DNA from: Vitis vinifera
Lineage: Eukaryota > Streptophyta > Magnoliopsida > Vitales > Vitaceae
Length of the DNA stretch: 64,000 nucleotides
Direction: 5' to 3'
NCBI RefSeq assembly: GCF_030704535.1
Contig: NC_081815.1
Coordinates: 263,001 to 327,000, forward strand
Made by a program: the position numbers and the translations under genes. The notes beneath the pieces were generated by a model. That model was not told the origin of the DNA. It made no database searches and was given only the letters and a program-made list of their open reading frames with translations. Shown piece after piece: positions 25,701 to 40,700 of this stretch (positions are counted from its first letter, which is position 1; every line of letters begins with the position of its first letter).

Positions 25701-28700
25701 TTTGATTAAAATTAACTCAAATTAACATGCCTCAGAGAAACCTCAGTGTAGGCTTAACTACATCAACTTTTTATTGCCTTCTTATAGTTTTAAGTTATAT
25801 CATATTAGCAAACAAATTTTGAGAATAGGAGATCAATTAAGAAATTGAAAATGGATTAGAAGATAGTGATTATACGCACACAACTATGTAGTTGACAAAT
25901 TTATTTACTTGTAGATATTGGCAAGAAACAAGGATAAAAACTTGTTCATCTTTGTACCAAGAGATCAACTATTAGGGCTCCAGATATGAGATATAATTAT
26001 AATCACATACCTTTTAACAATTTGGTAAAAGCATATGATAGAATGCTTAAATAGGAATTTACAGGTATTAAAGAAAATGGTACTTATTTGGTAAAATGAT
26101 AATACTACAACCCGCCCCCACCCTAAAAAAAAAATAAATAAATAAAAGAAATACAGCCATAACTATCAAACAAACTAAGAGGCTAGTGATATATATATAT
26201 ATATATATTTTTCTCTTTGATAGGTAAATAAGAGATTGTATTAGTAATGCCTAGAAGCGGCGAAAAAAGTACACACGAAGTATACAAACAATACTAAAGA
26301 AGTTAAGCAAAAAGAAAGATGAAAACCTTTCTTCTAACTAGACAAAAGCCACTCTATAAAATCAATCATGGACAAGGAATGGTCCTCTAAATACACCCTA
26401 CCCCAATTCACAAAAGTGTACAAAAAAGAAAGTTTTAAAGCTTGGTCAGACCGTTCTGCGTCATTGAACACTCTTTCATTTCTTTCTTTCCATAAGGTCC
26501 ACATTAAACAAAGAGGGGCAGCCTCCAAGCCTTTTCCTTTCTCTTACTCACAAAAGCACCATGTCAACCAATCAAATTCCTTTTGATTGAGGAGTGCAGG
26601 ACCCACTGCACATCAAATAGAGAGAAAAGCAAGCTCCATAGCATTGTAGTCTTCTTACAAAATAAGATCAAGTAGTCACTAGTTTCCTCTTCCACTTTAC
26701 ACAAGTAACACCTATTCAGCATATTCCAGCCCCTTCTTTTGAGCTGATCAATAGTCAAGATTCTGTTCCAAGACGCTTCCCAAGCAAAAAAGCTTACCCT
26801 TATCAAAGCCCAAGACCTCCAAATGATACTCCAAGGAAAAGGGTCATTAGAGGCTCTTGTGAAGGAGCGGTAGAGTGATCTAACAGAGAAGGAGCTGTTC
26901 TTGCTAGTCTTCTAGCTCAAGACGTCCTTCACATCTCTATTCAAAACCAAAGGATGCAGTTTCCGGAACAAGCCCTCCACCTCTTCCATTTCCCAATCAT
27001 TAAAGTGTCTTAAAAACAGAGGATTCCAACTACCCACCTCCCCGCCCTCCTCCCAAGCATCAAACACCCACTCATCCTTGTTGACCACCAACTGGAACAA
27101 ATTTGGGAAAACATCTTTTAACGCTTGGTCCGCACACCACAAATCCTTCCAAAATTTGACCTTCCTCCCATTCCTTATGATAAAGTGGGATCTAGAGCGA
27201 ATAATTTCCCAATCTTTCTAATAGCTTTCTACGTTTGGTCACTGGTGATAAAATGATGAAAAACTGGATATCCTTCAAGCTGAGACCCCAAGAACAGTGC
27301 ACAATTATAATACTTATTAGATGTTATGGTTGACTGCTAGCTTGTTCATTTTGATCACACCTCAATCTATGCCTAGGAAGAGGAAAGTTTAGTTTGAAAA
27401 GCCTTAAAAAACAACATCAGAATATAGAACCCCACACATATTTTCTCCAGTTTCATAATGCAGGAGAAGCACTGACGCATGGCTCCAGGAAATAAAGTGA
27501 TTTCAGCAGCAATTGAAGATTCTTTGCAAACAGTTTCTCTCTATTCGACTTCATATAAAATGGTGTTCAGATAGAATGAGATACATCTCATTTTCAGGTG
27601 TAATTGTAAAAGCAATATTTATAAAACATAGCTCTTGCTAACTCATCAAAATGTCTCAAGATGGAAATTACCTATTCCAGGGTCCAAGCCCATCTCACCA
27701 AGAATTGTAATACCAGCACCTTTTGCCCTTTCATCTAGCTTTGACATGGAATCATCAATATAGCTAGCAGTGACTAGATGCTTTTTGAGCTGCATCAAAA
27801 TTAATAATTATAGCATGGTCTTAGCTAGAAAGAAATGGATTTAAGATAAACAAATCTTACATTGATTTCACTTCTACTTTTCACCATCAGAACATTGCAA
27901 AAGCAGTTGAGCATATATTATTCGTTTTCATATACAAATTCACCATTTTCAAGTCACAAAGAGGAGAACTAATAAGTTTTATCAGTCAATGAGAGATATA
28001 CCTGGCCAAAGATAAGACAGGGTAGGAAACAATTATGTATTATCAGTCTCACTTGGTTTAGAGAACTCTACTGACTTGGTTTTACACATTCTACACGCCA
28101 CAGGTTGTTTTTATGCCCCATATGTGGGAAAATATATTACCTCAGTGATAATGCTCAACACTCTATCAAAAAAAGAAAAAAAAAGAAAAAAGAAAGAAAA
28201 TATGACTAAGCATTGCGTTTGTTTATTTTTTATTATATTAGATGTGAGAAGTTTAGCAATCATGAAGAGTTAACAATTTTTTTTTTGATAGGTAAAATTG
28301 TAATAGATGGCTGCGATCATGAAAAGTTAACATAGCAGAAGTTCGGCTAAAAAAGGGATCAAGTACCACAATGATGTCTATCTAAATCTTTCCATCAATG
28401 TTTTTACTTTGCCCATATTTAACTTAGCTGATTTACATGAATTTCAGGGCAATCATCTATTCACTCGAGTCCCAAAGTGATACTTGACAAACTAACTAGC
28501 TCATCCCATAACAAGATGGATTGTGATGGATATTCATATCTTTATGGAAATCGAGGTTCATATGGATTATAGTTCCTTCATTGGAAAGGAGAGCCGCTGT
28601 CTGGCAGTTGGTAAATTGATGACTCTAAGCCGAGAAGAAAATCTATGAACTCCTTTGCATGGAAGCCTAGGTTGGCTAAATAGAAAGTAGAGTGAAGAGT

Positions 28701-31700
28701 TTTTAAGGGGTCTCCTCTTTCCTCCATCTCCTGAATTCTATTGGGTTTTTTGTGGAGTTTGGTCATTTCTTTAGAGAGCTGGATTTCTTCTCTTTTTCCT
28801 TTTCTGCATTTTGCTCGAAAGCTATGTATACACTAGTATTTCTTTTTCACTATTAATAATATTTCTACTGTGCCCTATGAAAAAAGGACAGAGGGATTGT
28901 CTCTTCTATAATCAAGGGAGAGTTGACAAGGGATGTTATCATGTATTAAAATTAAATTATATGAGCTTTTGCCTGTATAAGAGTAATTTTGGTTTTCTTC
29001 TTGTTCTTCTACTAGCTATTTAGTCTGTTCAAACTTGGAACTTTTTATGGTCAATAATCAAGCAATATTGGGCATTGAATGTGATTATTTATTATATGAT
29101 AATGAAGCTATTAAGCTACTAATTGACCTAAAACTTTTAGCTATTAGGTAGAGAGCCAACAATGTATATCAAACTTAATTGGGCTTGAGCTTGAACACCT
29201 AGTCTCATAGACAACCTTCTTTGAACTTGCCCAGAATCTCAGTAAATGGAGGAAATAAACAAGCAGTCAAGTTTGAGCTCATGGCTTCTTTAAAATCAAG
29301 GCTTTGATACTATGTTAAGCTACCAATTGATCTAAAAGCTTAAGTCATCGGGTAGAGGACCAACAATGTATATCAGGCTTATTTAGGCTTAAATTAAATC
29401 TTCCAATTTCTTTTCACTAGCAAATTCTCTCTTCTTTGTTGGAGTTGCTGGAGGCTTGAACTCCTAAAATCCTTCCCTTTTAAGGTAAGGTTGCACCCCT
29501 ATTTCTCCTTCCCATAGTTTTATCTTCCTTTCTTCATAAAACGTTTCCTGTTTTTCCTAAGTTTATTGTCCTCAGCTTTTAATCCACTCTGTTTATTCTT
29601 CAAAATATAAAACCTTCTTTGTTACTAAAATTCTTAAAATATTAAATTATCTTCTTTCTGGTTTGCTGCAAGGTTCGCCCTCATTATGATCATTGTGTTC
29701 TCTACTCAAAATGCTCATCATGTAATCTTAGTTCAGTGGCATTGTTGACATTGTTGCGCAGCTAGAGAATATTAATTATGCTATTGACACCCATAAAGTG
29801 AAGAAAGCATATAGTACCTCAATACAAGCATTTGCTACAATAAAATGGCAACTAGCAGGCAGCAGACTAATAACAACCTCAACCTGCATATGATCAACAA
29901 AACACACCGACAACATAAGATAATTAGGTTTAAAAGATATTCACATAATTTCCATCCAAAGCCTTGGTGAATGGAAGTTATGATACAACTAAATATAATT
30001 TGAAATTATATTACCCACTAATATAAGTTTCAAAAAAGAAACTCTACCTGTGAAATATACTTGTGAAGATTTTCATGATCCATCACATCAAGCTGAATAG
30101 CAGTTGCATTTGGAAGACCCTCAATAATCTGCAATCAGTTGTCTAATATTTCAATGATCTGCATTCAATCTACTAATATCAAGTTGGAATTTTCTAATGC
30201 AGTAGACTAGGACAGAGATTGGATTGGGGAGATGCATGTAAGCTTAATTATAAAGATACACATGCCACCTGTCTATACTTTGTGCTAAGTATATGAAAAC
30301 AATATGCATGTAAGTATTTTGGTATTGTTGTTATGTTTACACAAAAAAATATCACGTCTCTCTCTAACATAAGGGATGGGATACAAAATTATCAGTCTCT
30401 AGATTAAATAGGTGAATTATTATATTCTTTCAATGATTTTGCATGGGATCAGCTCAAATAGCAGTTCACAAAAGAATCTAAGTCTTATTAAGCATTCGCC
30501 TGGTTTCATTTAGAATTAATGGGTAGCTGACATGTGACATTTCGTATATGCATGTCCGCATGAGAGTTAGAATCTGTTAGGCAATGCTTTTAGAAAATGC
30601 TTTTACTGTAAAAAAACACACTTGGAGCAAAATCAAACATTTGACAAAATTTAGGAAGCACTTCTAAAAAACTGAACCAAAAACGCTTCTAGAGAAAGCA
30701 CCTCAACTTAAAAGTACTTGAAATAGAAACACTCTGCACTCTTAGACTCCCTACTATTAATGAAAAGATGAGAGCAATGATACTTGTAGAATGTAATGAA
30801 GCTGAAGTTTGAGCAAAGTTGAAGATTGCTTATCTCCCATCTAAATCATACCTCTTCTGCATCCTTTAGGTAGAGAGAAGCAACAATAACTTGAATATCA
30901 CTCTGCCCTTCAAAATCAGATTCCTGGCACATTTTAAACAATTGACGAGAAGAGACACTTCCAGCTGTGGTCAAAACTTCAGCAACTGGTTGACAGACCC
31001 GGCCAGCTCCAAGAATCAGCACCCCAGGTTTCTCTTTATCATCTAATTCCATCATGTTTCCTCTCTCCAGGACTTTACCAACCTTCAATGAAATCTTATT
31101 TGTTTCTTTGCTTAGAAATCCATCATTTTCACTTGGATTGGCAAGAGACATTAAAGAATCAATTATTTGATGTAGAACTGCATTATCATCTGCACCAACC
31201 TGTTCAAAGCAATTAGATGGCCTATGTTAAGAAGGTCAACTTATGGTTATGGATATTAAAAAGCAGAAGTTATAATAAATATGATTCCTAAAGTATGCAA
31301 TACATGAAGCAGATACTGTTTTTCAAAAATTTAAAAATGAAAAATAAAAGTAAGAGGTTTTCCTATTTAGTTCAACTTGAGGATGGATATACCATAGCCA
31401 TTTTTTTAATGCTGATAATGAGAGCTTAAATATTATCTAGCTTCATGTTTGATATGGTAAGACAAAAAAAATACAGTCTATTTGCTAGTTAATACAGCCA
31501 AACTGAATTGCAGGAATTTGTATTAAGACCTAGAAACAGTGGGCTATCTTGATAAGGTGGCTTTTGAACTAACAAGGATAGCTTACTCATTTCCATTTTT
31601 TTCCTCCAGATTAAGTAAATAGCATTCTAGTAGCATTTATAAGTTTGGAGTGGATTTAAAGAAACAAGAATGTTTTAACCAGAAAGCCACTCCTCTTTTC

Positions 31701-34700
31701 CTATGAGAGATGGCAATCATGGAATTTACAGAAAAGGATGAGGGATAATAGAACAAAATAAAAATGAGAAGAAACAAAAATACATTCATTCCCAACACTA
31801 GGACTTCTTACCCAACAGTGGGAAGGAGCGAGTCCAGAAAGCTCAAGACAGTATAAGGTTCTGAACAAATTCAGAGGATGATATCCATCATCTCTTAGAT
31901 AAACTATCAACTTCTTGTTTGTTACCCTAGACCCCTCTAAAGAGCCTCATAAGCCCTCGGACCTAATGATCCTATCTTTGTGGCCCTCAACAACACCTGA
32001 CATACCTAAGAAAGAACTAATATTGCATTACCCCCCAGCATAATTTTTTAAACACCAAACTCCTTTGTGATGCTGAGGCCTTCTAGCAAGGCAAAGATCC
32101 CTACCTCAATAACCAACCCAAGCCTAGTTAACTTCATGAAAGCCCTTGACAACCTCACAACTTACCAGTGCTAACTGATGGAACAACCATCAAAGTTGAG
32201 TTCAGGTTACCTTTTGGCAGAGGAGTCCATTTAGCATACTTCAGGTTACCTTTGGGCAGAGGAGTCCATTTAGCATATTTCAGGTTACCTTTGGGAAGAG
32301 GAGTCCATTTAACATTGAAATCCACCACCTTCCTATAAGAGGACATTTTGATCCCAAATCCAACAATACTAAAAGGCACCCAAAGAACTCGCTGAAAGAA
32401 AAATCCCATGACTCAACCATAAATATCTTCTCGTCTTTGGATATCCTAGCAGTCGTCAAACCAAATAGCCCGCATAATAGCTAGGATGAACCAAAACCTC
32501 CTCCTCTATAGTGCTCTCCCTCTATAGTTTCATCAAACCTCTAAAGAAGATTGATTAACTTCTCAGCAATGACACTGGGGGGCAAGTAACTATTGGAGAT
32601 GTACTTCAATATTTAATGTTTATGATAAATTTTTTAGTTGTCAAGAAACTTCAGTCATTGTTTAGAAAAGTGTTGGTGTATGGAAGAATTTATATCAACA
32701 TGGCAACATTTTTTCGTTCAGAATAAAACTGGGCTGAAGGTTTACTTACTTCAAGTTCTGAATATGACATAGCATTTGCACTTTGACCCACTTGACACTT
32801 AACTAAGTGAAAGGAACCACCGGCTGCTTCAATAATATCCAAAGCTTCATTTATCAGAAACTGATCAAACAAATGACCACTCAGAGACACCTGTCAGTTT
32901 TCAGATCATGAATGTTAAAAAAGGAGTAAACTGCAAGAAGTACAAGATTAGAATGATCAACCAATAATGAATAAAATTCAGATAGCATTTAGATTCTGAT
33001 CATACTTGTTTGCTTCACATTTTAATGTTTGGTATGAAAAAAGGAAGCAAATTTTTAAGATGAATGTAAAATCAAGAAACCTACCAATATATTATACTTC
33101 TTATTTGAGTGGCAATTTGCAAGAGTTTCTGGTAATTTTCTGCAAATCACAAGACAAATTGACACTTACAGCATGAGAAATAACACAAGCATATCATGTT
33201 GATTCAATAACTTCCTATAGAGCTTAAAAATTTGTAAGTAAACATTTCTCTCATTAGAATGCATACAATAACAAGAGTAATTCCAACAAATTAATATCAG
33301 GAAATTTTTATTGATAAACAAAGGAAAAAGGAAATTCAATACAAGGAATAATGAAATGTCCTTCAGGTGAACCAAAAGAAGAAGAAGAAAACCTAAAATG
33401 CAGCTATCAGCCCAATAAAACAGTACTCAACAAATAAAACCCAACCAGTAGACCTCTTTCTAATCTTGCAGAAGATTACTATTACTAACTGCATAAGGCA
33501 CCAAGGAGAAAACAATAGTCAAGTCCCCGTCACCAGAAGGTTGCTAACCTTCCAGAAAAAGTTAGGACTCCACCTTGATGGCCAAAAAAAAAAAAGAAGT
33601 GAGGACTCCACTGGTATCTGTGAACTATCAACCAATCCCCATCTACCCAAGTTACCCAGAAAACAACTATTCAACTTCAGCTTGGGGCTTTCTATAGGGG
33701 GAGCGGCCCACTTTTTCTAATCACAGATTTCCTCCTAACAGAAATATACCATTCTTCATTCTAGCAGGATCAATCTAGTAAGAAAGCTGAAGGACGATTT
33801 GGTAACAAACACCCAAAGAAAGGGAAATAGAAAAAAATTAGCCTACAGATCATTAATGGATCTCTTCCTATCCTCAACGATCTAGCATTACCCCTGCCAC
33901 AGCATCTTCCCCATAGGTTTCCTCATAAAACCCCCAAAAAAAACATGTGCAACATCCCTAGCATGGTGGAGAGGGGGTTGGGGGAGGTGGGAGGATTCTG
34001 TAGTTGATACACAATACTTGATGCATGATAACAATAAATACAGACACACACATAGCGGAAAATAAACAGGAGATATCTATTAAATCTTAGAAGATGAATA
34101 GGAAAAGGGAAGTCTTAAGGCATGATCAATAACACACATACCATAAGAAAGAAATTTCAACAATACTCAACAAACTGAAAACATTCCAGTCAAGGTTCTT
34201 GTCCCCAATCTATTTACATCCCCGATTCCCCGGTTCTCTGCCAAGCATATGCATAATAAAATAAAAGGAAAAAAAATGTGAGATGGAATCAGAAGCTTAC
34301 TCTGAATCAGAGTTCCGCATACGAGGAATATATTCAAACAAGGTGGTAACAGCTCCTCCGTGGGCTATACAAGCTCTCCTTAAGTGTGCAGGTAATTCTG
34401 TAATGTCTGTAGTAGATGCCAAACTTCCAATAAATTCAGATAAAATATCTCCAAAATGTTTGGAAGCCTTCCATCGATGAACAGCATGTCAAATGAAACC
34501 ATGGAAACCTAGTGAGTATCCTTCATATCTTGCGAACGGAGGAATAGAAAAAGGATAAATGGATAAGAGCACTATACCTCTTTTGCAAACTCTGTGGGAA
34601 GAATGTCCACAGATGCACATATCACACCTTTACCCTCCATGTCATGGTGGTAAGAATCATTGAAGGGATCGTATCTAAAAATTATTACCAAAATGATCAA

Positions 34701-37700
34701 CACAAATAAAATAACTAAAAAATTGAATAATTACAGTAACTACCCCATCATAATTATAGAAAGAATTTCTTGGGCTGGTTAATCTCAGAGCTAAACTAGA
34801 TGAAAGTTTTCTGAGGCAGAACCATTGGTTAATATTGCAAGCAGTTAACCTCTTTGTAATGGCAGCTTGATTTCAGTACTTGGATGGTGGGTAAGTCAAT
34901 CTATTTGTTCCATATCCATACTCATCTAAGACTACACATCTTGAGGCTCCTCACAAGGTGTTGAGATATGTTAATGTTCACCCAGCAGGGGAATGATGAA
35001 TTCACAAAACATGATCGCTTGCCATTAGAGGCATTGCCATATTCAGATCGGGCAGGCCCAGGGACTGATTCATCTACTCACTTGCAATTACTGTACTACT
35101 TTTTGAGCGTAACCGAGTCACATGGTGTAAGAAGTGATCAATTGAGCTCAGCATTCTATGAACTTGTGCTATGATAAGAAAGTCAATCATTACAGTAACA
35201 CAACCCTGTTCAAACAACTTCGAATGGGGCAAAGGGGCCACATCCTTCCCACCTACCACATCTTGACATCAGATAGACACATCCTCATCCAAGGGTTACC
35301 TAATGCTCAATATCATGAGCAAGTTGGGCATAACACACTCCTTTTTTTTGTTAATCAGAACCTAACAGATACTCTTTCTCCAACATAAAGGGGGGTTTCA
35401 AGATTAACATTCAAGCCCCATATTCTTTTAAAACTTACTGTGGTTTTGTTGGTTCTCTTTCTATCCTACAGGGTCATTCTTGACCACCTAAATGTGAGTG
35501 CTGTTACCAATCTAACTAGAACTGGGGGTGTGGACAATCATACTTTGTTCCCTTTCTTCATCATCCTCCTTTTTCTTTACATATGCACCCATAGATTCTC
35601 TTTTTTTTGTTATAGGTAAATTTTTGTCCCATTGGGATTTGAACCTGAACCTCTTACAAACCCTTCCCATCCCTTTACTACTTGAACTATGTTTCAAGGG
35701 TGGTTTTTGATAAAAGTACGAAAGTTTTAAAAAATAATTTCTAAATTATTCTAATAAAAAAAATAATTTCAAATCTATCGTAGTTTTGTTCAGATATGAA
35801 AGAGAAAATAATTTATAAGTGAAAAATCATCTCTTCAAAAGACGATTTATGAACTTAAGAAATCGTCTCAAGAGACGATTTTCAAAAAAATAAAAAATAA
35901 AATAAAACCAAGTGAGAAATCGTCTCTTTAAGAAACGATTTACATAAAAATATATATGTGTGTGAGAGAGAGAAATTCTCACTTAAAAGAAAAAAAAAAC
36001 ACCAAGTGAGAAATCATCTCTTTCATAGACACAACAAAAGTGAGAAATTCTCACTTCAAACAAAAAAAAAATCCCCTTCAAAAATCCACTTTTTCATTAT
36101 TTATTCTATTTATACAATTATTATATATACTAAATTTAATATATAAATAACACTAAGATAAATAATCTATTATTTTTTTCTCTCACTTTGAAATTTAAAA
36201 AAAAAACTATTATGTAAAAAATGAGTTTTAAAAAAATTGTTATTAATTTATTAAATAATTATTTAGTATATTATATATATATATTAAATTTATTAAATAA
36301 AATTAATTAATTTTATAATATATATTTATAATAATTATATTATTGTATAAATAGAATAAACAATGAAAAAAGTGGATTTTTTAAGTTTTTTTTTTAAGTA
36401 AGAATTTCTCACGTGTATACTTTTTTTTATGTGGAAATCATCTCTTTAAGAGACGATTTCTCATTTGATTTTATTTATTATTTTTTAAAATCGTCTCTTC
36501 CAAAGACGATTTCTCATTTATTAAATGTTTTTGAAATCGTTTATTTAAGAGACGATTTCTCATATAAAAAATAGAATTTTAGAAATCGTGTATTGGAAAT
36601 ATGATTTTTTTTATAACTTTTTTAAAAATTCATAAATCGTTTTTTGAAGAGACGATTTTTTATTTACAATTTATTTTCTCTTTCCTATTAGGACAAAACT
36701 ATGATAGATTTGAAATTATTTTTCTTACTATGACAGTTTAGGAATTATTTTTTAAAACTACCATACTCAATCTTATGAAAAATCCGCCTCAAGGGCAAAC
36801 ACAGAGATTCTCATCCGGAATATGCTAATATACCTGCAGTCATTATTGTCGTTGCCTAAATGAAGCAATAAGTTTGTTTTGTACTGATAACCCATCTCTT
36901 TTCTCCATTATTTTAATTGGTTTCAGTCACCAAAAAAATTTAAGAGGGACAAATTATACAAAAATGATCCCCAAACAAGATATAATAACATATTTTGAGA
37001 TTGAAAAAACATATAAATATCAAATCTATTTAGCATAATTTGGAACTTATATACACTTTAAATCACCAAGGATCAGAATCATTCAAACGACAACCTATAC
37101 ACAATTATTGGCATCTCCTAGTTCAGATTAAACTAGAAATAGAGCATACAACAAGAAAATAAGAGCAAAAAAAAAAAAAAAAGCAAGAAAATAACAGCAA
37201 AAATATGTTGTATTAGAAAAATGAGATGATTTTTTCTAACCAATATATTACCTGAAAAAAGGTGAGTCAATTGATGTGGTTTGATTAACAAACTCCAGTG
37301 AGCCTCCTATATCACAAGTTATATCTGAAATTCCGAGAAGTGGGCATCCCTTCCTCATTAAATCTTGAAGCTGCTGCGCAGTCAACAATGGAGGGAATCT
37401 TTTCTCCCAATACATGCAATTGACTGACAGAGAAAAACTAAAGCATTTAATTTATTTCTCAATGGAATTCCAAAAACTGAAGATTCCATAAATCTTTGGC
37501 TGTTAAAATTAACAATTGATAGAAGTCATCCTGCTGAAAGTAAAATACTCAAAGAGTAGTCAACATATTTAACCAGAACAGATTCATTTTTTTTCTCTCT
37601 CTCCATAAATTTCAAGTGGGGAAGGGAAGTGGTTATGGGAAGTACTGAGCCATATAAATTTGGTAGTGTATATGATTAGATGATTAGTACGGCCTGGCTC

Positions 37701-40700
37701 AAGTGGTAAAGGATTGATGAGGGTTAGTGAGAGTTTCTAGGTTCAAATCCCAACAGGGACAAAAATTTACCTACTCTCATACAGAAACCAAGCTGCTCAT
37801 GAGAACTTTGACAACTGCTTATGACTTTGTTTGTGCCCTTTATAAGCCATGTCTCCTTATTACACTTGGTGCAACAGGAGGTAAAAAAATATAGTTTGCG
37901 CTTTTTTTTTTAATCAAAATATCAGTGCAAATGCACATAATTATGTTGAAAATTTAAAATAATAGTAACAATGAATTGATCATACAGCACCCTATTCCCA
38001 TAAATGGTGTTTCTTTACCAAGTTCATGCAGAAAACATGAATGGTATCAGTACAAGTATACCAGTAACTAGAATGCTGGAAGAAAAAAGTAGACTCAATT
38101 AAAACTTAGTAACTACTACAGCGGAAGAGCGAAAATAAATGTGTGTATGGTTTTATATAAAATACATTGACAGGTGGAACTGTCACTTACCAATAACAGA
38201 TGCATAGGGAGCTATCTTCTCATGGAAGATGGGGCTGTAGTTTTCTGGATGTGCATAGTAGTCAGCCTGAAATAGAATGACAGGTTTCAGATCAGCATAT
38301 TTTCTTTGAAATGGTAAGTCTCAAGTGCGTCAAAGACATCTTGCTCTTGGTTAAAACTAAAGGCTTATGACTATCAAGCAATGAGAAAAGGAATAAAAAT
38401 ATTACCAATCCAAAACCTATGTCAATAACCTATAAGATTAGAATTTTTTACAACAAAAAATGCAGAAGAGAAGGAGAGAGGTTTATCAATTTTTACTGTT
38501 CAATTGTTTCAAGAGCACTATGAGAGACACATACTTCACCATATAAGTTACAGACACAAGAAATAAATCCAGCTTTGTTTGTAACTTGACCAGTAAAGTC
38601 AATACAACAACAGAAGCAGAGAGCTCTATCAATTTCTAGCGTTCAATTGGTTCAGGAGCTCTATTAAATACCTGTACTTCACCATATACATTGCAAACCC
38701 GAGAAACAAAGCCAGCTTTGTTTGTCAAAAAAAAAAAAAAAAAACTAAAATAAAGTAAAGAAAATCAGCTTAAAATATTTAAACTCTATGTGGTAATGTA
38801 CAGTCCTAATGGTGTCTATCAAGTTGATGCAGTTGGCTAGCATGGGAATATCACACACATCTAACCTGAACCCCCATTTCTTTAGTCTCTGTATCTAGAA
38901 ATAGAAAGAGGATCCATTCTTCACCCACTCATTTGATATTAAAAACTTAATATGCATCAACATAGAACAAATCCAGGAACTCTCCATTAGAAGGCCAAGC
39001 AAATATTCTAAATAATACTTGAGGCTATTATCCAAATAACGGAGGAGCCACAATATTATTTTGTACAAGGTTCTTCAAAAGATCCAAAACAAATAAGGGA
39101 GATACTGGAAATTTAGGTAAGGCTCTGGAGGCCATGCTTCCTCACTAGCCCACCTTCTATTCATTTTTTGGCCATTAAAGAGCAATTTCCTTCATAAAAA
39201 ATTGCAGCCTTTCATTCAAAACAAATAGCAGTATAAAAGGAAAATAACTGCTCTAGGAATAAGTTACCGATAATGCACCAAAAGAAAGAAGAGCCAGGAA
39301 GGATAGACAGTAGGGACACTATATCAAGTTGTTATCAGGTTCAGAAACATTTTGATTTTGATTTTATACTTCCAAAAGGTTATATAGAGCTGATCAGAAA
39401 GCATAGCAAGATGCTTTTGATAGGCAAATGAAGGTTTAATGTGGATGATACACAGTAAGTAGATCAAGTACACAAATGATGGTTTTATTCTCCTATTGTT
39501 TTCATGTGGATGATACACTGTTGGACATGACATTGGCAAGATTAGAAGGTGAATGAAAAATTAACAAAGTCCTTTGCGATAAAAGACTTGGGCACTCACA
39601 ACTGATCCTAGATGTGAAGATCTTTTGTCACTTCAAATTTAGTGTTAAACAATTGCCTTGAAAGGAGGTGATGAATAAAGAAGCTTCAATATGCTTAACT
39701 GTATTATACTAAATTTGACACATAGCATAGTGTGTCTTAGACCCCAGAAGTTACATATAAAACCAGAGTCAAGAGAAAATTCATGGGCAATCCTAGCAAC
39801 CAGAACTTTGCAGCAGTTAAGGGGATAATATGTAACTTGGGAAGAGATTAAAGGTATATTTGATATTTCAAACAGAAAGCTTGCATTTTTAGGCCAAAGA
39901 TGCTGATTTGGGAATTTAGTCTATATTAGAGCAACTGATTACTTTTGCAGGATAGATATATCATGGTGATTCAGAAGTCATGATATCTTTGTACTTGAAA
40001 GAAGAGTGCATTACTGACACAAAAGCTTGCAAAGAGATGTTAAGACTGAATCCCATAAAAATGAGTTCAAAGAAAGTTGTGTTTACCAAATCAGTATAAC
40101 ATATGTTCACTGAGAATATGGGTTCTTTCTCTAACATGAAGCTCAATTGAGCAACAGCATCTCTGGGATTTAGTGAAATAAGTTGCTTTAGCTGTGAAGA
40201 TTATATGGATGAGAGTACCTTGAATGTGACATTGAACGCCTCACCTAGAAACAAAATTACAATGCAAAAACAAATGGCTAAATTGGTTGCCTTTTTAAAA
40301 AAGAACATCTCCTTGTGTAAGTGTGCTAGAGCAAGGGGTGTGTTTGGTCCAACTTGGGTGAGTATGGATCACCCCTCTTTCACTACCTCTACTGTGATTT
40401 ATGTCGACGGTTCTCTAATTTGTTACTGACATTGTGTTGCATTACTATTATTTTAAGAGTTTGTTTGTTCCCTGGCTGATTTCGTCTCTTTTTGTTACAT
40501 AGATTGCGCTGACATTTTAATTACAATGAAGAGATTTCTTGGAGGCTATCCAATAGTCTTTTCCTTCAACCCAAAGGCCTTCCTACTGAAATCTAGGCAT
40601 CCTTGATTTTTATTACCATTTTACATGTTTGATTTCTGTACATGTTGTCGTTTGTTTGTTTTGGTATTTTGTCAGCTCACACAAGGAATTGAGAGGTGCA

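Noticed and set aside
35820-36660. A CRISPR-like or satellite array from the repeated AAATCGTCTC motifs
   Set aside because: The units are irregularly spaced imperfect palindromes in inverted arms, and the genome is a plant; a foldback element explains them better.
37691-37765. A tRNA gene
   Set aside because: Box A and box B are present, but no acceptor or anticodon stem pairs properly and a long SINE-like body with an A-rich end follows.
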